A stretch of DNA of 45,308 bases, from the NCBI RefSeq assembly GCF_018619335.1, contig NZ_JAHHDX010000133.1, positions 1-45,308 on the forward strand. The letters run 5' to 3'. The notes beneath the pieces were generated by a model, which was given only the letters and a program-made list of their open reading frames with translations, had not been told where the DNA came from and ran no database searches. The stretch is from Alteromonas sp. ALT199 (GTDB lineage Bacteria > Pseudomonadota > Gammaproteobacteria > Enterobacterales > Alteromonadaceae). Position numbers and translations under genes: made by a program. Of this stretch, positions 26,430-35,718 are shown one piece after another (within the stretch, counting starts at the first letter, position 1; each line of letters begins with the position of its first letter).

Positions 26430-28178
26430 ATGCAACAAACCGACAACTCGGATTATCAAATTAAGCGCTTTTTACAGTATTTGAAAGCGTATAAAGTGCC
26501 TTTTGTATTTGCCATTATTGGTATGATTGGTTATTCCGCGGTAGATACTTTTGTATTCTCCCAGCTTCAGCCAATGATTGATGAATCACTTGGTAATAAC
26601 GACCATGACTACCTTCGTTTGGCTGCATATGCCATTGTACCGTTGTTTTTGTTACGCGGTGTTTTTAACTTTTTAGGCAGCTATACATTAAGCTGGATTG
26701 GTGCACAGGTAGTAATGCGCATGCGCCAGCAATTGTTTGAAAAATACATTCACTTGCCAGTAGCTTTTCACGACAATCATTCGGTTGGCGGGCTCATCAG
26801 TAAAGTCACCTATGATACAGAGCAAGTCGCCAATGCTTCTGGTAAGGCGTTGCTAACGCTAGTTCGCGAGGGTGCACTGGTAATTGGTTTATTGTGTGTA
26901 ATGTTTTACTACTCGTGGCAGTTGTCCCTTATCTTTCTTTTGATTGGCCCTGTTGTGGCGGTAATTGTTTCTATCGTTAGCAAGCGCTTTCGCGTTGTGA
27001 GCAAAAACATTCAACAGTCGATGGGTAACCTGACATCGTCGGTAGAGCAAGCGGTAAAAGGCCATAAAGTTGTGATCATGTTTGGTGGTCAAGAAATTGA
27101 GCAAAAGCGTTTTGAGCAGAAAAACAACCACAACCGACAGCAATCAATGAAACTGAACGTCACCTCTATTTTAAGTGTGTCGTCAATTCAAGTAATAGCG
27201 TCAATTGCTCTTGCGGTAGTTCTATTTATCGCTAGTACGCCTGGCATGCTTGAAAAACTAACTGCTGGTGTGTTTATTAATGTGGTCTTTTGTATGGTTA
27301 TGCTACTTAAACCTCTTAAGCAGCTCACCACGATTAATAATCAATTTCAAAAAGGCATGGCAGCCTGTGCCAGTATTTTTGAAATTCTCGATGAAGCTGA
27401 CGAAGAAGACAAAGGTAAAACCAAAGTAAAACGCGCAACAGGGAAAATTGAGTTTGATGACGTTACGTTTTCTTACCCAGGTAAACAAACTCCCGCGTTG
27501 TCAAACGTAAGCTTTACCGCCAACCCGGGAAAATCAATTGCATTAGTGGGGCGCTCGGGAAGTGGTAAATCGACGATTTCATCACTGCTCACGCGTTTTT
27601 ATGTGCCGCAAGAGGGCGAAATTCGCTTAGATGACACGTCGCTAAATGATATTGACTTAAAGGATCTGCGGGCGCAGTTTGCCGTGGTGTCGCAAAACGT
27701 TACATTATTTAACGACACTATAGCGAACAATATTGCTTATGGTGCTAAACAAAATGTATCACGCAAAGATATTGAAAATGCAGCTAAGATGGCGCACGTC
27801 GAAGAGTTCCTATCAAACTTGCCTGAAGGTTTAGATACGACTATCGGTGAAAATGGTCTAATGCTTTCTGGCGGTCAGCGTCAGCGTATTGCTATAGCGA
27901 GAGCGATACTGGCAGAAGCCCCCATACTTATTCTAGACGAAGCGACATCTGCCCTGGACACAGAGTCTGAGCGTCTAATTCAAGACGCACTGGAAACCCT
28001 GCAAAAGCGATGTACCAGCATTGTTGTGGCGCACCGCTTATCTACCATCGAAAACGCAGATTGCATTATGGTGGTGGAGCAGGGCCGTATTATTGAAAAG
28101 GGTAAACATAACGAACTACTTGAAAAAGGTGGTCATTACGCGCAACTTCACGCACTGCAATTTGGTGAGGCTAAGTGA
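26430..28178 (+). CDS. msbA: Lipid A export ABC transporter MsbA
   Basis: MsbA is a homodimeric half-transporter that flips lipid A-core across the inner membrane. The product has 582 residues, the same as E. coli MsbA. Six transmembrane helices occupy residues about 20-310. The nucleotide-binding domain (340-580) has Walker A GRSGSGKST, the Q-loop, signature LSGGQRQR, Walker B ILILDEATSALD and the H-loop AHRLST. The stop overlaps the lpxK start by four bases, so the two are translationally coupled. Confidence 0.96.
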   Translation: MQQTDNSDYQIKRFLQYLKAYKVPFVFAIIGMIGYSAVDTFVFSQLQPMIDESLGNNDHDYLRLAAYAIVPLFLLRGVFNFLGSYTLSWIGAQVVMRMRQQLFEKYIHLPVAFHDNHSVGGLISKVTYDTEQVANASGKALLTLVREGALVIGLLCVMFYYSWQLSLIFLLIGPVVAVIVSIVSKRFRVVSKNIQQSMGNLTSSVEQAVKGHKVVIMFGGQEIEQKRFEQKNNHNRQQSMKLNVTSILSVSSIQVIASIALAVVLFIASTPGMLEKLTAGVFINVVFCMVMLLKPLKQLTTINNQFQKGMAACASIFEILDEADEEDKGKTKVKRATGKIEFDDVTFSYPGKQTPALSNVSFTANPGKSIALVGRSGSGKSTISSLLTRFYVPQEGEIRLDDTSLNDIDLKDLRAQFAVVSQNVTLFNDTIANNIAYGAKQNVSRKDIENAAKMAHVEEFLSNLPEGLDTTIGENGLMLSGGQRQRIAIARAILAEAPILILDEATSALDTESERLIQDALETLQKRCTSIVVAHRLSTIENADCIMVVEQGRIIEKGKHNELLEKGGHYAQLHALQFGEAK

Positions 28179-29206
28179 GTCAATCGCAAAGTAAAACCAA
28201 GCACGACAAGTGGTATTTTGGCCACCCGATGGTATGGCTTCTCGCACCACTTGCTCTGTTGTTTTACTTTGTCTCTGCAATTCGCCGATTAATGTTTAAT
28301 ATGGGTATTAAAAAAGTCTTCAGGGCTAATGTACCCGTTGTGGTGGTAGGAAATATATCAGTAGGTGGTAACGGTAAAACACCCGTTGTGTTGGCGTTGG
28401 CCGAATACTATCAAAGCCAGGGCATTAAAGTTGGTATATTAAGTCGAGGTTATGGCGCTAAATCACCTACATATCCACGATTAGTGAATGGCGAAGACGA
28501 TGCTTCTGAAGTGGGTGACGAGCCTCGCCTATTGGCTATTCGAAGCCAATGCGACGTAGTCATCGACCCTATGCGTGCTCGCGGAGCCGCTTACTTAAGT
28601 GATGAGTTACACTGCGATTTAATTATTTGTGATGACGGTCTTCAGCATTACGCGCTTCATCGAGATGTTGAAGTTGTTGTAATGGACGACAGAAAAGTAG
28701 GAAGCGGTTATTTGCTGCCAATGGGCCCCCTTCGTGAAGGACAGTGGCGATTGAGTACCGTTGATGCGCTTGTTCACAACAGCCGTTCAATGCCAACATT
28801 TGGCAATGCGGTAGCGCCTCAATATTTGATGACCTTAGTAGCAGGGGACTTCACTTCTGTTTCAAACAGAGTAAAAACCAGTCCTCTTGAAGAAATACAA
28901 AAAGTACCGTGTAGCGCAATTGCTGGAATAGGTTCTCCTCAGCGTTTTTTCTCTCAGCTTGAAGAAATGGGGATAAAACTTTCTTCGACTACACCGCTGA
29001 CAGATCACCATGCGTTCAGTCCATCAGATATACCTAGCGGCAGGGTGCTAATGACAGAAAAAGATGCTGTAAAAGCAGCGTCATTTGCCCATGACGACTG
29101 CTGGTTTCTGCCAGTTACTGCGCATTTAGCCCCCGACTTTTTCAATTTAGTAAACGTTAAACTTGCCAATGCAGGTTTGAAAATCCACCAAAACGGACAG
29201 GAATAA
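28175..29206 (+). CDS. lpxK: Tetraacyldisaccharide 4'-kinase LpxK
   Basis: LpxK adds the 4'-phosphate to the lipid A precursor at the inner membrane. The product has 343 residues. The start is a GTG overlapping the msbA stop (GTGA). An N-terminal hydrophobic helix (about 18-38) anchors the enzyme. The P-loop-like motif is GNISVGGNGKTP near residue 60, followed by LSRGYGAKS and DDGLQHYALHRDVEVVVMD, all typical of LpxK. It belongs to the msbA-lpxK-ycaR-kdsB unit. Confidence 0.95.
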   Translation: MSQSQSKTKHDKWYFGHPMVWLLAPLALLFYFVSAIRRLMFNMGIKKVFRANVPVVVVGNISVGGNGKTPVVLALAEYYQSQGIKVGILSRGYGAKSPTYPRLVNGEDDASEVGDEPRLLAIRSQCDVVIDPMRARGAAYLSDELHCDLIICDDGLQHYALHRDVEVVVMDDRKVGSGYLLPMGPLREGQWRLSTVDALVHNSRSMPTFGNAVAPQYLMTLVAGDFTSVSNRVKTSPLEEIQKVPCSAIAGIGSPQRFFSQLEEMGIKLSSTTPLTDHHAFSPSDIPSGRVLMTEKDAVKAASFAHDDCWFLPVTAHLAPDFFNLVNVKLANAGLKIHQNGQE

Positions 29207-29211
29207 TAACA

Positions 29212-29406
29212 ATGGCCTTTGATAAAAAGCTTTTAGAAGTTTTGGCATGCCCAGTGTGTAAGGGAAAATTAGTACTTAATGATGATAACACCCAATTAGT
29301 GTGTCGTTTTGACAGATTGGCTTTTGATATTAAAGATGGCATTCCTGTGCTTATTGAAAGCAAAGCTACCGCATTGTCGTTAGACGACGTCGACGCAACG
29401 CGCTAA
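29212..29406 (+). CDS. ycaR: Trm112 family protein (YcaR-like)
   Basis: The product has 64 residues, five bases after lpxK. It has the YcaR pattern FDKKLLEVLACPVCKGKL, then CRFDRLAFDIKDGIPVLI, including a CPVC pair and a third Cys that could help bind zinc. Trm112-like proteins in eukaryotes activate methyltransferases, while the role of the bacterial form between lpxK and kdsB is unresolved. Its conserved position suggests a link to lipid A/Kdo synthesis. Confidence 0.93.
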   Translation: MAFDKKLLEVLACPVCKGKLVLNDDNTQLVCRFDRLAFDIKDGIPVLIESKATALSLDDVDATR

Positions 29407-29448
29407 CAAAGCGCCAATCAAACTTTTAATTAAGGGCGAAATAAAGAT

Positions 29449-30201
29449 ATGTCTTTTACAGTTGTGATACCCGCTCGATTCGGATCTAGTCGCTTTCCTG
29501 GAAAACCTTTAGCGCTTATTGACGGGAAGCCGATGATTCAACACGTTGTTGAACGTGCTAAAGAGGCGGGAGCCGATAACATCATTGTGGCAACAGACGA
29601 CGAACGAATTCAAAACGTAGTGGCTGGTTTTGCCCAAGTATGTATGACGTCTGTAAATCATCAATCGGGAACAGAGCGTATTGCTGAAGTTGTCGAAAAA
29701 GAGGGCATTGAAAGTTCTACCATTGTGGTTAACGTACAAGGGGACGAGCCTTTCATTCCTGCTGAGAATATCAGGCAGGTTGCAGATAACCTGGCTAACG
29801 CGCCCCAGTGCCAAATGGCTACACTTTCAACGCCAATTGAACGTGTTGAAGATGTGTTTAACCCTAATATCGTAAAGGTCTTGGTCAACGAAAAAGGTGA
29901 GTCTATCTATTTCTCACGTTCTCCTATACCGTTTGAACGCGATTTTATGATGGCAAATCCACAATCTGCTAATACACAACTGTACAATCGTCACATAGGT
30001 ATTTATGCCTATCGCGCTGACTACGTTAAGCAATATGTGGCCTATGCACCTAGTTCACTTGAACAAATTGAGTCTTTAGAACAGCTTCGAGCCATATGGT
30101 ATGGCGATAAAATTCACTGCGAGGTAGCAATAGCTCCGCCGCCAGTTGGAATTGATACACCAGAAGATCTAGAACGACTTTTGAAGACTATAAAACAATA
30201 A
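29449..30201 (+). CDS. kdsB: 3-deoxy-manno-octulosonate cytidylyltransferase KdsB
   Basis: KdsB activates Kdo as CMP-Kdo for transfer to lipid A. The product has 250 residues, the usual length. The nucleotide-binding opening VIPARFGSSRFPGKPLALIDGKPMI is followed by ATDD, NVQGDEPFIPAENI, and YFSRSPIPFERD with NRHIGIYAYR. All are family hallmarks. It is the last gene of the msbA operon and is followed by a terminator. Confidence 0.97.
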   Translation: MSFTVVIPARFGSSRFPGKPLALIDGKPMIQHVVERAKEAGADNIIVATDDERIQNVVAGFAQVCMTSVNHQSGTERIAEVVEKEGIESSTIVVNVQGDEPFIPAENIRQVADNLANAPQCQMATLSTPIERVEDVFNPNIVKVLVNEKGESIYFSRSPIPFERDFMMANPQSANTQLYNRHIGIYAYRADYVKQYVAYAPSSLEQIESLEQLRAIWYGDKIHCEVAIAPPPVGIDTPEDLERLLKTIKQ

Positions 30202-30276
30202 GAAACGAGTGCTGAGATAGGGCTGACGCTTATCAGTCATTTAGCAAGAAGCCTTATAGAAACAGCCAGTTCTTGT

Positions 30277-30298
30277 AAAAGGTTAGTCAAACCTTTTT
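30277..30298 (+). terminator. Terminator of the msbA-kdsB operon
   Basis: AAAAGGTT pairs with AACCTTTT around the five bases AGTCA, followed by TTAA. It is AT-rich but well formed, and lies 76 bases after the kdsB stop. Confidence 0.65.
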
Positions 30299-30329
30299 AA
30301 CGTATACACAGAGTAACAAGGGAACCGTT

Positions 30330-30989
30330 ATGAACGTAGTTATTACCGGTGGCAACAGAGGTATAGGCCTTGCGCTCACCAAACAATATAAAGCACGTGG
30401 CGCGAAAGTTTACGCCACTTGCCGAAACAGTTGCGACGAGCTAAACAGTGCGGGTGTTACAATCATCAAAGGTGTAGATGTATCCCAGCCCGAAATGTTA
30501 GCTGAAAAGCTTGCACCTTTAATGGACGTAAACATCGATTTACTTATTAATAATGCAGGTGTGCTTGGTCGTGAAAGTCTTGAAGATTGGGACCCAAATA
30601 CCATAGATTACCAATTTCGAGTAAATGCATTGGGACCATTGTTAGTTAGCCAAACACTATTACCTGCAATGGCGCAAGATAGCAAAATTGCGTTAATCAC
30701 CAGTCGCATGGGTTCAATGGCAGATAATGGCTCAGGCGGTTATTACGGCTATAGAATGTCTAAGGCTGCTTTAAACTCGGCAGGGGTTTCCATGGCCAAT
30801 GATCTGAAGCCACGAGGCATTGCAGTAGGAATTTTCCATCCTGGATTCGTTCAAACTGAAATGGTAAACGGAGCTGGGGATATTGACGCCGACACCTGTG
30901 CAGAACGTTTGTCACAGCGCATCGACGAGCTAAACGTTACTAACGCGGGTCGCTTTATTCATTCAAATGGTGAAGTATTGCCATGGTAG
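30330..30989 (+). CDS. Short-chain dehydrogenase/reductase (SDR)
   Basis: The product has 219 residues. The cofactor-binding motif is GGNRGIGLA at the N-terminus, with NNAGVLG near residue 73 and the catalytic tetrad region ITSRMGSMADNGSGGYYGYRMSKAALN (Ser, Tyr, Lys present). The C-terminus is short and resembles the C-factor/CsgA-like SDR group. The Arg in ATCRN at the end of beta-2 suggests an NADP preference, though this is inferred. The substrate is unknown. It stands alone between two terminators. Confidence 0.88.
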   Translation: MNVVITGGNRGIGLALTKQYKARGAKVYATCRNSCDELNSAGVTIIKGVDVSQPEMLAEKLAPLMDVNIDLLINNAGVLGRESLEDWDPNTIDYQFRVNALGPLLVSQTLLPAMAQDSKIALITSRMGSMADNGSGGYYGYRMSKAALNSAGVSMANDLKPRGIAVGIFHPGFVQTEMVNGAGDIDADTCAERLSQRIDELNVTNAGRFIHSNGEVLPW

Positions 30990-31036
30990 GCTGATTGCTA
31001 AGTTGCCACGAAATCAAACGTAAATGTCTTATATCG

Positions 31037-31064
31037 AAGAGCGCTTATAACTAAGCGCTCTTTT
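31037..31064 (+). terminator. Terminator after the SDR gene
   Basis: AAGAGCGCTTA pairs perfectly with TAAGCGCTCTT over 11 bp with a four-base loop, then TTTT. It could also serve the convergent solute-binding-protein gene. Confidence 0.85.
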
Positions 31065-31127
31065 ATCTTATCCTTTAATTTTTCTATTTTGCCTTTCAAC
31101 TACGTCTTCGTATTGAGACTTAGATCG

Positions 31128-31934
31128 CTAGTGCGTTAGATTATAAGTGTTAATAATCTGCTCAATAGACCCGTCTTTCAAACGAGCGCTAAGGGCATCG
31201 TTAAACTCTGGGAATAGCGATGCACATTTTGATTTCGCAGAGATAGCAAAATGCACATTGTTTGATGATATAGGTGCCTGACTTAATTGCATGCCATCGT
31301 TCTCCGGCGCATCCAAGTGGCTTTGCGCTGCGCTTTGTGGTGAAACTGCGTAGTCAGCACGATGTCGACGTATCATTTCATACATCTTATCGTGGTCTTT
31401 AACTTCGATAATTTTCAAGTTTGACTTAATGCTATCGAATTTTTCACCTAAGCTTATACCTCGTGGCATCACACCAATATATTGCGTAAGTGCACTAAGC
31501 GAAATCTCGGTACCTCGTGTCTGCACCAATGAGGGCGAGAGCACAACGTATACCTCATCTGTTGCGAACGGTGCGGTGATAAGCCACTTTCGACTTCGGG
31601 TTTCGTTCCAATAGTTACCCGCCAGAATATCAAGTTCACCCGCGTCGAGTTTAGATTCAATGCGTTTCCAAGGTAATCCGGTTTCTATTTTTAGTGTGAC
31701 GCCCAAATCTTGCGATAATAGCGTTAAAACGTCAAAGGCTATCCCCGTGGCTTTTAACCTCCCTTCAAATTCGTTAAAAGCGTAAGGAAACCACTGCTGT
31801 GCTCCCGCGGTGCGTAAAGTTTTACACTCTGTGCTAGCGAGCGCGCGGGGTGCAAACACATAAGCCAAAATGACCAATATGCCAAACGACAAAATGCGGC
31901 GGGAAGAATGTCTCGGTTTGGGGTAGGGTAACAT
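31128..31934 (-). CDS. Periplasmic solute-binding protein (SBP_bac_3 type)
   Basis: The product has 268 residues with an extended basic N-region and signal peptide ending near residue 34 (PRALAS). The mature part fits family-3 solute-binding proteins: WFPYAFNEF, GIAFDVLTLLSQDLGVTLKIE, then ELDILAGNYWNETRSRKWLITAPFATDEVYVV. No ABC permease or ATPase gene is adjacent. It may therefore be an orphan amino-acid-type binding protein or a sensor-like copy, as is common in Alteromonadales. It lies downstream of rimO on the same strand, behind a terminator-like hairpin. Confidence 0.82.
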   Translation of the reverse strand: MLPYPKPRHSSRRILSFGILVILAYVFAPRALASTECKTLRTAGAQQWFPYAFNEFEGRLKATGIAFDVLTLLSQDLGVTLKIETGLPWKRIESKLDAGELDILAGNYWNETRSRKWLITAPFATDEVYVVLSPSLVQTRGTEISLSALTQYIGVMPRGISLGEKFDSIKSNLKIIEVKDHDKMYEMIRRHRADYAVSPQSAAQSHLDAPENDGMQLSQAPISSNNVHFAISAKSKCASLFPEFNDALSARLKDGSIEQIINTYNLTH

Positions 31935-32014
31935 TGCTATATTTTATTCACGTACCACAGAAGATGGCGTGTTTTGTATTACTTGTTCAGTTGTGTATAG
32001 GGTTTGTTATACAT

Positions 32015-32049
32015 AAAACCCTATCGACTAGCAATTAGACGATAGGGTT
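32015..32049 (-). terminator. Terminator downstream of rimO
   Basis: Read on the minus strand, AACCCTATCG and CGATAGGGTT form a perfect 10-bp stem with a 13-base loop followed by TTTTA. A third copy of the arm at 31997-32005 can pair alternatively with 32016-32024. Confidence 0.65.
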
Positions 32050-32102
32050 ATAGAAGTAACGAATAGATGGCTTGTGAGTATAGACCGCTGTTTAACCGAA
32101 AG

Positions 32103-33556
32103 TTACAGCGCGGGATCAGCGCCTTCGTCTTCTTCATCCTGTTCTTCAGACAGAACAGCCCAAACGTCGTGCTCGTTTGCGTGTATTACTTCTGCCCATA
32201 CACGGTCGCCCGGTTTTACGTCATAAACGCCGTTTAAATGTACTAAGCCGTCAACTTCTGGTGCATCTGCATATGTTCGACCTACTGCGCCTTCTGCATC
32301 GACACTATCGATGACAACTTGATATTCGTTGCCAATTCTAGCTTGTAGACGAGCCGAGCTGATTTCACCCTGTACTTCCATAAAGCGCGCAAGGCGGGCT
32401 TGTTTTATATCTTCTGGTACTGGGTCAGGTAGGTCGTTTGCTCTTGCCCCGTCAACAGGTGAGTAAGCGAACGCGCCAACACGGTCTAGTTGAGCTTCAC
32501 GAAGGAAATCCAATAGTTCTTCAAACTCTTCTTCCGTTTCCCCAGGGAAACCTACAATAAATGTCGAGCGGATTACCAGTGATGGACATTGTTCACGCCA
32601 TTTTTTAACACGCTCAAGTACGCGTTCAGCACTGCCAGGACGTTTCATTAATTTGAGTATGCGTTTGTTGGCGTGTTGAAACGGAATATCCAAGTACGGA
32701 AGAATTTTACCTTCGTTCATTAAGGGAATAAGGTCATCTACATGTGGATAAGGGTAAACTAGTGTAAGCGTACCCAAATACCCATTTCGCCCAGTTTTTC
32801 ACACAACTGCTGCATGTGTGCTTTAACCGGCATGCCGTTCCAGAACCCTGTTCTATGCTTAACATCAACGCCATAAGCACTGGTGTCTTGTGAAATAACC
32901 AATAGTTCTTTAACACCGGCATCTTTCAAACGCTTAGCTTCATCAAGCACATTACCGACAGGGCGGCTGACGAGGTCGCCACGCATAGAAGGAATTATGC
33001 AGAATGTGCATCGGTGGTTGCAGCCTTCTGAAATCTTTAAATAGGCATAGTGACGAGGCGTTAATTTAACGCCGTGATCAGGAATGAGATCTTCAAACGG
33101 ATTGTGCTCAGGTTTGGGAAGATGCTCGTGCACCTGTTCCACTACCGTTTCATAAGCATGGGGGCCGGTGATAGCCAATACATTAGGGTGAAGCTCTCTG
33201 ATTTCGTCTTCTTTAACGCCTAAGCACCCAGTTACAATTACTTTACCGTTTTCTTTGAGTGCTTCGCCTATGGTATCTAGCGACTCTTCAACAGCAGCAT
33301 CGATAAATCCACAGGTATTAACGATAACTAAGTCTGCATCATTATAGGTAGGCACCACATCATAACCTTCGGTGCGAAGTTGAGTAAGAATACGCTCTGA
33401 ATCAACCAAGTTCTTAGGGCAACCTAAGCTAACAAAACCAATTCTGCTGCCATTGCTTTGCTGCGAAGGTTTGTTATCACTTAATACCTTCACCGGCGTT
33501 TCAAGCGTCGTGGTTTTATTTACTACTTTATTTGGATTAAACGTTTCTACTGTCAT
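32103..33556 (-). pseudogene. rimO: Ribosomal protein S12 methylthiotransferase RimO, frameshifted
   Basis: RimO is a radical-SAM enzyme that methylthiolates an Asp of ribosomal protein S12. The gene is split between two frames. The first part (33556-32759, 265 residues) holds the UPF0004 domain ([23 protein letters not shown]) and the radical-SAM cluster motif CNHRCTFC. It then stops right after GIWVRLH. The second part, in another frame, continues with [12 protein letters not shown] and the rest of the SAM barrel and C-terminal TRAM domain to 32103. Known RimO reads WVRLHYVYPYPH, so one base of the Tyr codon is missing between 32759 and 32760. This is either a real null mutation or a sequencing error. 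A roughly 35-residue N-terminal extension is also present. Confidence 0.88.
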
Positions 33557-33872
33557 CTAAAATATCACCTAGAAAATGACTGAGCTTAAAATGGCCGCGG
33601 ATTATACAGCAAAACCCACCTATGCGCAGTATATATAACTCTGCTAGGCGGTATAAGCTTTAAAGGGACCGCTAATATAGACCAGTGATTGCTTTTCACA
33701 GGCGATTATAACCCTGATAAAAATAAACTTCACGAGCCAACCATATATGGCAAGGTTTAAAAATAAGGTGCTCATCCCCACTTAACTCTTTCTTGAAAAG
33801 AAACTACGTTTACCGCATGCCATTACCTAACAGGTTTTGCGAGTTCAGGGCTTCAAAAATATAAGAGAATAC
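33557..33872. other. Intergenic region between rimO and the DUF2919 gene
   Basis: These 316 bases separate two divergent genes. Apart from a candidate rimO promoter at 33601-33629 I see no clear ORF, hairpin or repeat. It contains AT-rich runs and the short palindrome-like TATATATA near 33632. Confidence 0.5.
33601..33629 (-). promoter_or_regulatory. Candidate rimO promoter
   Basis: On the minus strand a perfect TATAAT -10 box (33606-33601) lies about 45 bases before the rimO start. The -35 region (around CTGCGC) is poor. The call is tentative. Confidence 0.35.
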
Positions 33873-34343
33873 ATGCTGAAATTACCGCTAACTTTTTACG
33901 ATGAGTCAGGGCGAATTCTTCCTCCTCGCTGGTTCTATAGCTTATGTATTCTCTTATGCATAGACTGGCTCGCGTTTGTTTTTTCACTTGCTTCTCGTAC
34001 GCAAACTAACGAACTTCTTGCGTTTTTTTACCCGCAAAAAGAATCGTTGGGATTGGGTTTGGCGGCAAGCCTACCAGTTTTAATTGCTTTATCTTTGGTA
34101 AGTCAACGAGATCGCTTGTGGAAAAAAGGGTATCTAGCTTGGCGACGCTTTGTTATCCCGTTAGCACAATTAGGCGTATTAGCGTTGTTGAGTGTTCAGC
34201 TTTATTACACCATGCACCATCACTGGGGGTTTGAATATATTACGGGCGTAAAAATTGTTTTTTACAGCATAGCCTTGTATGCAATTTCAAAAAGTCGTCA
34301 TTTAAAGTGGATGGTAGAGGATTGGCAGACCCCCGATCCTTGA
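33873..34343 (+). CDS. DUF2919 family membrane protein (YfeZ-like)
   Basis: I start at the ATG preceded by AAGAGA, giving 156 residues. A TTG 12 codons earlier has no ribosome-binding site. The opening LKLPLTFYDESGRILPPRWFY is typical of DUF2919. There are four hydrophobic segments (about 20-40, 58-76, 95-113 and 122-138). The function of the family is unknown. It converges on a hypothetical gene, with an 11-bp hairpin between the two stops. Confidence 0.76.
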   Translation: MLKLPLTFYDESGRILPPRWFYSLCILLCIDWLAFVFSLASRTQTNELLAFFYPQKESLGLGLAASLPVLIALSLVSQRDRLWKKGYLAWRRFVIPLAQLGVLALLSVQLYYTMHHHWGFEYITGVKIVFYSIALYAISKSRHLKWMVEDWQTPDP

Positions 34344-34367
34344 AAACATTTTTAAGGGCGTAACATC

Positions 34368-34401
34368 CGCACTCAGTTTTGTTAGCTTTCAACTGAGTGC
34401 G
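34368..34401. terminator. Stem-loop between converging genes
   Basis: CGCACTCAGTT and AACTGAGTGCG are perfect 11-bp arms around 12 bases. Neither strand has a strong U-tract after it, so it may be an RNA-stabilising end or a weak terminator. Confidence 0.5.
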
Positions 34402-34416
34402 AAACCTGTGATTGCA

Positions 34417-34830
34417 TTAGTGGCTGCGTAAGTGGTTGCCCAATGCTTGTTCATAGTAAGCCTGAACACTGATTTGACTATCGTTAACTAAACGCTCATA
34501 GCAGATACCTGCTAACGCATAGGTATTTTCACCAACTTTAAGGAATACTGCAGGAGCTTTTGGATTTGACTGATCGTAAATCCAATCACCATCTAGCTGT
34601 GCTTTTAATATCTCGCCAATATAGGCGCCAAAGATGTTGCAGATTGTAAACACTGCTTCGTCTTCTAATGCTAAATCGTGATATTTATCAACGAAGCTAA
34701 GTAAAATGTCATCTACCAGTGCTACGCTAGCAGGTGAGTGGTCGAGGACAATTTCGAACTCATCAGCTGCAGTAACCACAGCGTCCTTCGCGCAATCTGC
34801 CATTAATTTATTGAGTTCATCAGGTGACAT
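34417..34830 (-). CDS. Conserved hypothetical cytoplasmic protein
   Basis: I start at MSPDELNKLM, seven bases after a strong GAAGGAGA, giving 137 residues. A longer in-frame ATG adds 20 residues without support. The protein is acidic and soluble with no signal or membrane segment. The second half (ICNIFGAYIGEILKAQLDGDWIYDQ, then AVFLKVGENTYALAGICYERLV) loosely resembles DUF3806-type proteins, but I cannot confirm that. It lies downstream of tcdA on the same strand, about 110 bases away. Confidence 0.62.
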   Translation of the reverse strand: MSPDELNKLMADCAKDAVVTAADEFEIVLDHSPASVALVDDILLSFVDKYHDLALEDEAVFTICNIFGAYIGEILKAQLDGDWIYDQSNPKAPAVFLKVGENTYALAGICYERLVNDSQISVQAYYEQALGNHLRSH

Positions 34831-34941
34831 TTTGTTCTCCTTCTCACCAGTACTTTTATTACACCAAGTTAGCGCTGAAAAAGCTCTCAAGACAAGGTGT
34901 TATACATTTTCGACTATTGTGCGTAAGTTATCGGCTAAAGT

Positions 34942-35718
34942 CTATTTTTGTCCAGTTAATCTATTAATTACGCTTGCTGCGGCGAACATGCCAAATGTGG
35001 CCGTTACTGTAACAACAGCACCAAAACCGCCTGCACAGTCAAGCCGTGTGCCGCCTTCCATCGCTGATTTATTGTAGCAAACCGACCCGTCTGGCTGTGG
35101 ATAGCGCAGTTGCTCTGTAGAATATATACATTCAACCCCAAAGCGGCGCTTGGGGTTTTTACTAAAATTATAGTTACGTCGAAGTTCGCTGCGAAGCTTA
35201 GCGGCAAGTGGATCTTGCGTTGTTTTAGCTAAATCGCCTTTTGTAACTTGCGTTGGATCTATCTGACCGCCAGCGCCGCCAACGGTAACAATGGGAATTT
35301 TACTGCGTTTGCAGTGAGCTATCATCGAAGCTTTAGCTCGAATACTGTCAGTGGCATCGACCACCGCGTGCATTTCTTTGGTGAGCAATGTGGTTGTATT
35401 TTCAGGCGTCACGAAATCCTCAACACAGTTCACGTTGCAAGCTGGATTTATTAACTTGATTCGAGCTGCAATTGCGTCGACCTTTGCGTCTCCGATGGTG
35501 TTTGAGAGCGCATGTATTTGCCGGTTGGTGTTGGTTACGCAAACATCGTCCAAATCAATCAGGGTAATATTGCCAATGCCCGAACGTGCCAGTGCTTCAG
35601 CTGTCCAACTTCCAACACCGCCAATGCCGACTACGGCCACATGACTATTGGCTAAATTATTGGTTTGTTGTGCACCGTACAAACGCACAATACCGCCTAA
35701 ACGAGGGTCATCAGACAT
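34942..35718 (-). CDS. tcdA: tRNA threonylcarbamoyladenosine dehydratase TcdA (CsdL/YgdL)
   Basis: TcdA uses ATP to cyclise t6A to ct6A at tRNA position 37. The product has 258 residues. The E1/MoeB-like fold is shown by the nucleotide motif VVGIGGVGSWTAEALARSGIG, the Asp in LIDLDDVCVTNTNRQ, and DATDSIRAKASMIAHCK. Later features typical of YgdL are GDLAKTTQDPLAAKLRSELR and RRFGVECIYSTEQLR. Its ATG is preceded by GAAGTGAAG. It is divergent from the glutathione transferase gene. Confidence 0.94.
   Translation of the reverse strand: MSDDPRLGGIVRLYGAQQTNNLANSHVAVVGIGGVGSWTAEALARSGIGNITLIDLDDVCVTNTNRQIHALSNTIGDAKVDAIAARIKLINPACNVNCVEDFVTPENTTTLLTKEMHAVVDATDSIRAKASMIAHCKRSKIPIVTVGGAGGQIDPTQVTKGDLAKTTQDPLAAKLRSELRRNYNFSKNPKRRFGVECIYSTEQLRYPQPDGSVCYNKSAMEGGTRLDCAGGFGAVVTVTATFGMFAAASVINRLTGQK

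Noticed and set aside
32740..32790. Programmed -1 frameshift in rimO
   Set aside because: No X-XXY-YYZ slippery heptamer is present at the junction, and family members are encoded in one frame.
32103..33556. Two separate genes (a 265-residue and a 224-residue protein) in place of one rimO
   Set aside because: Together they cover a single RimO in order, with one residue lost at the junction, and neither half is complete alone.
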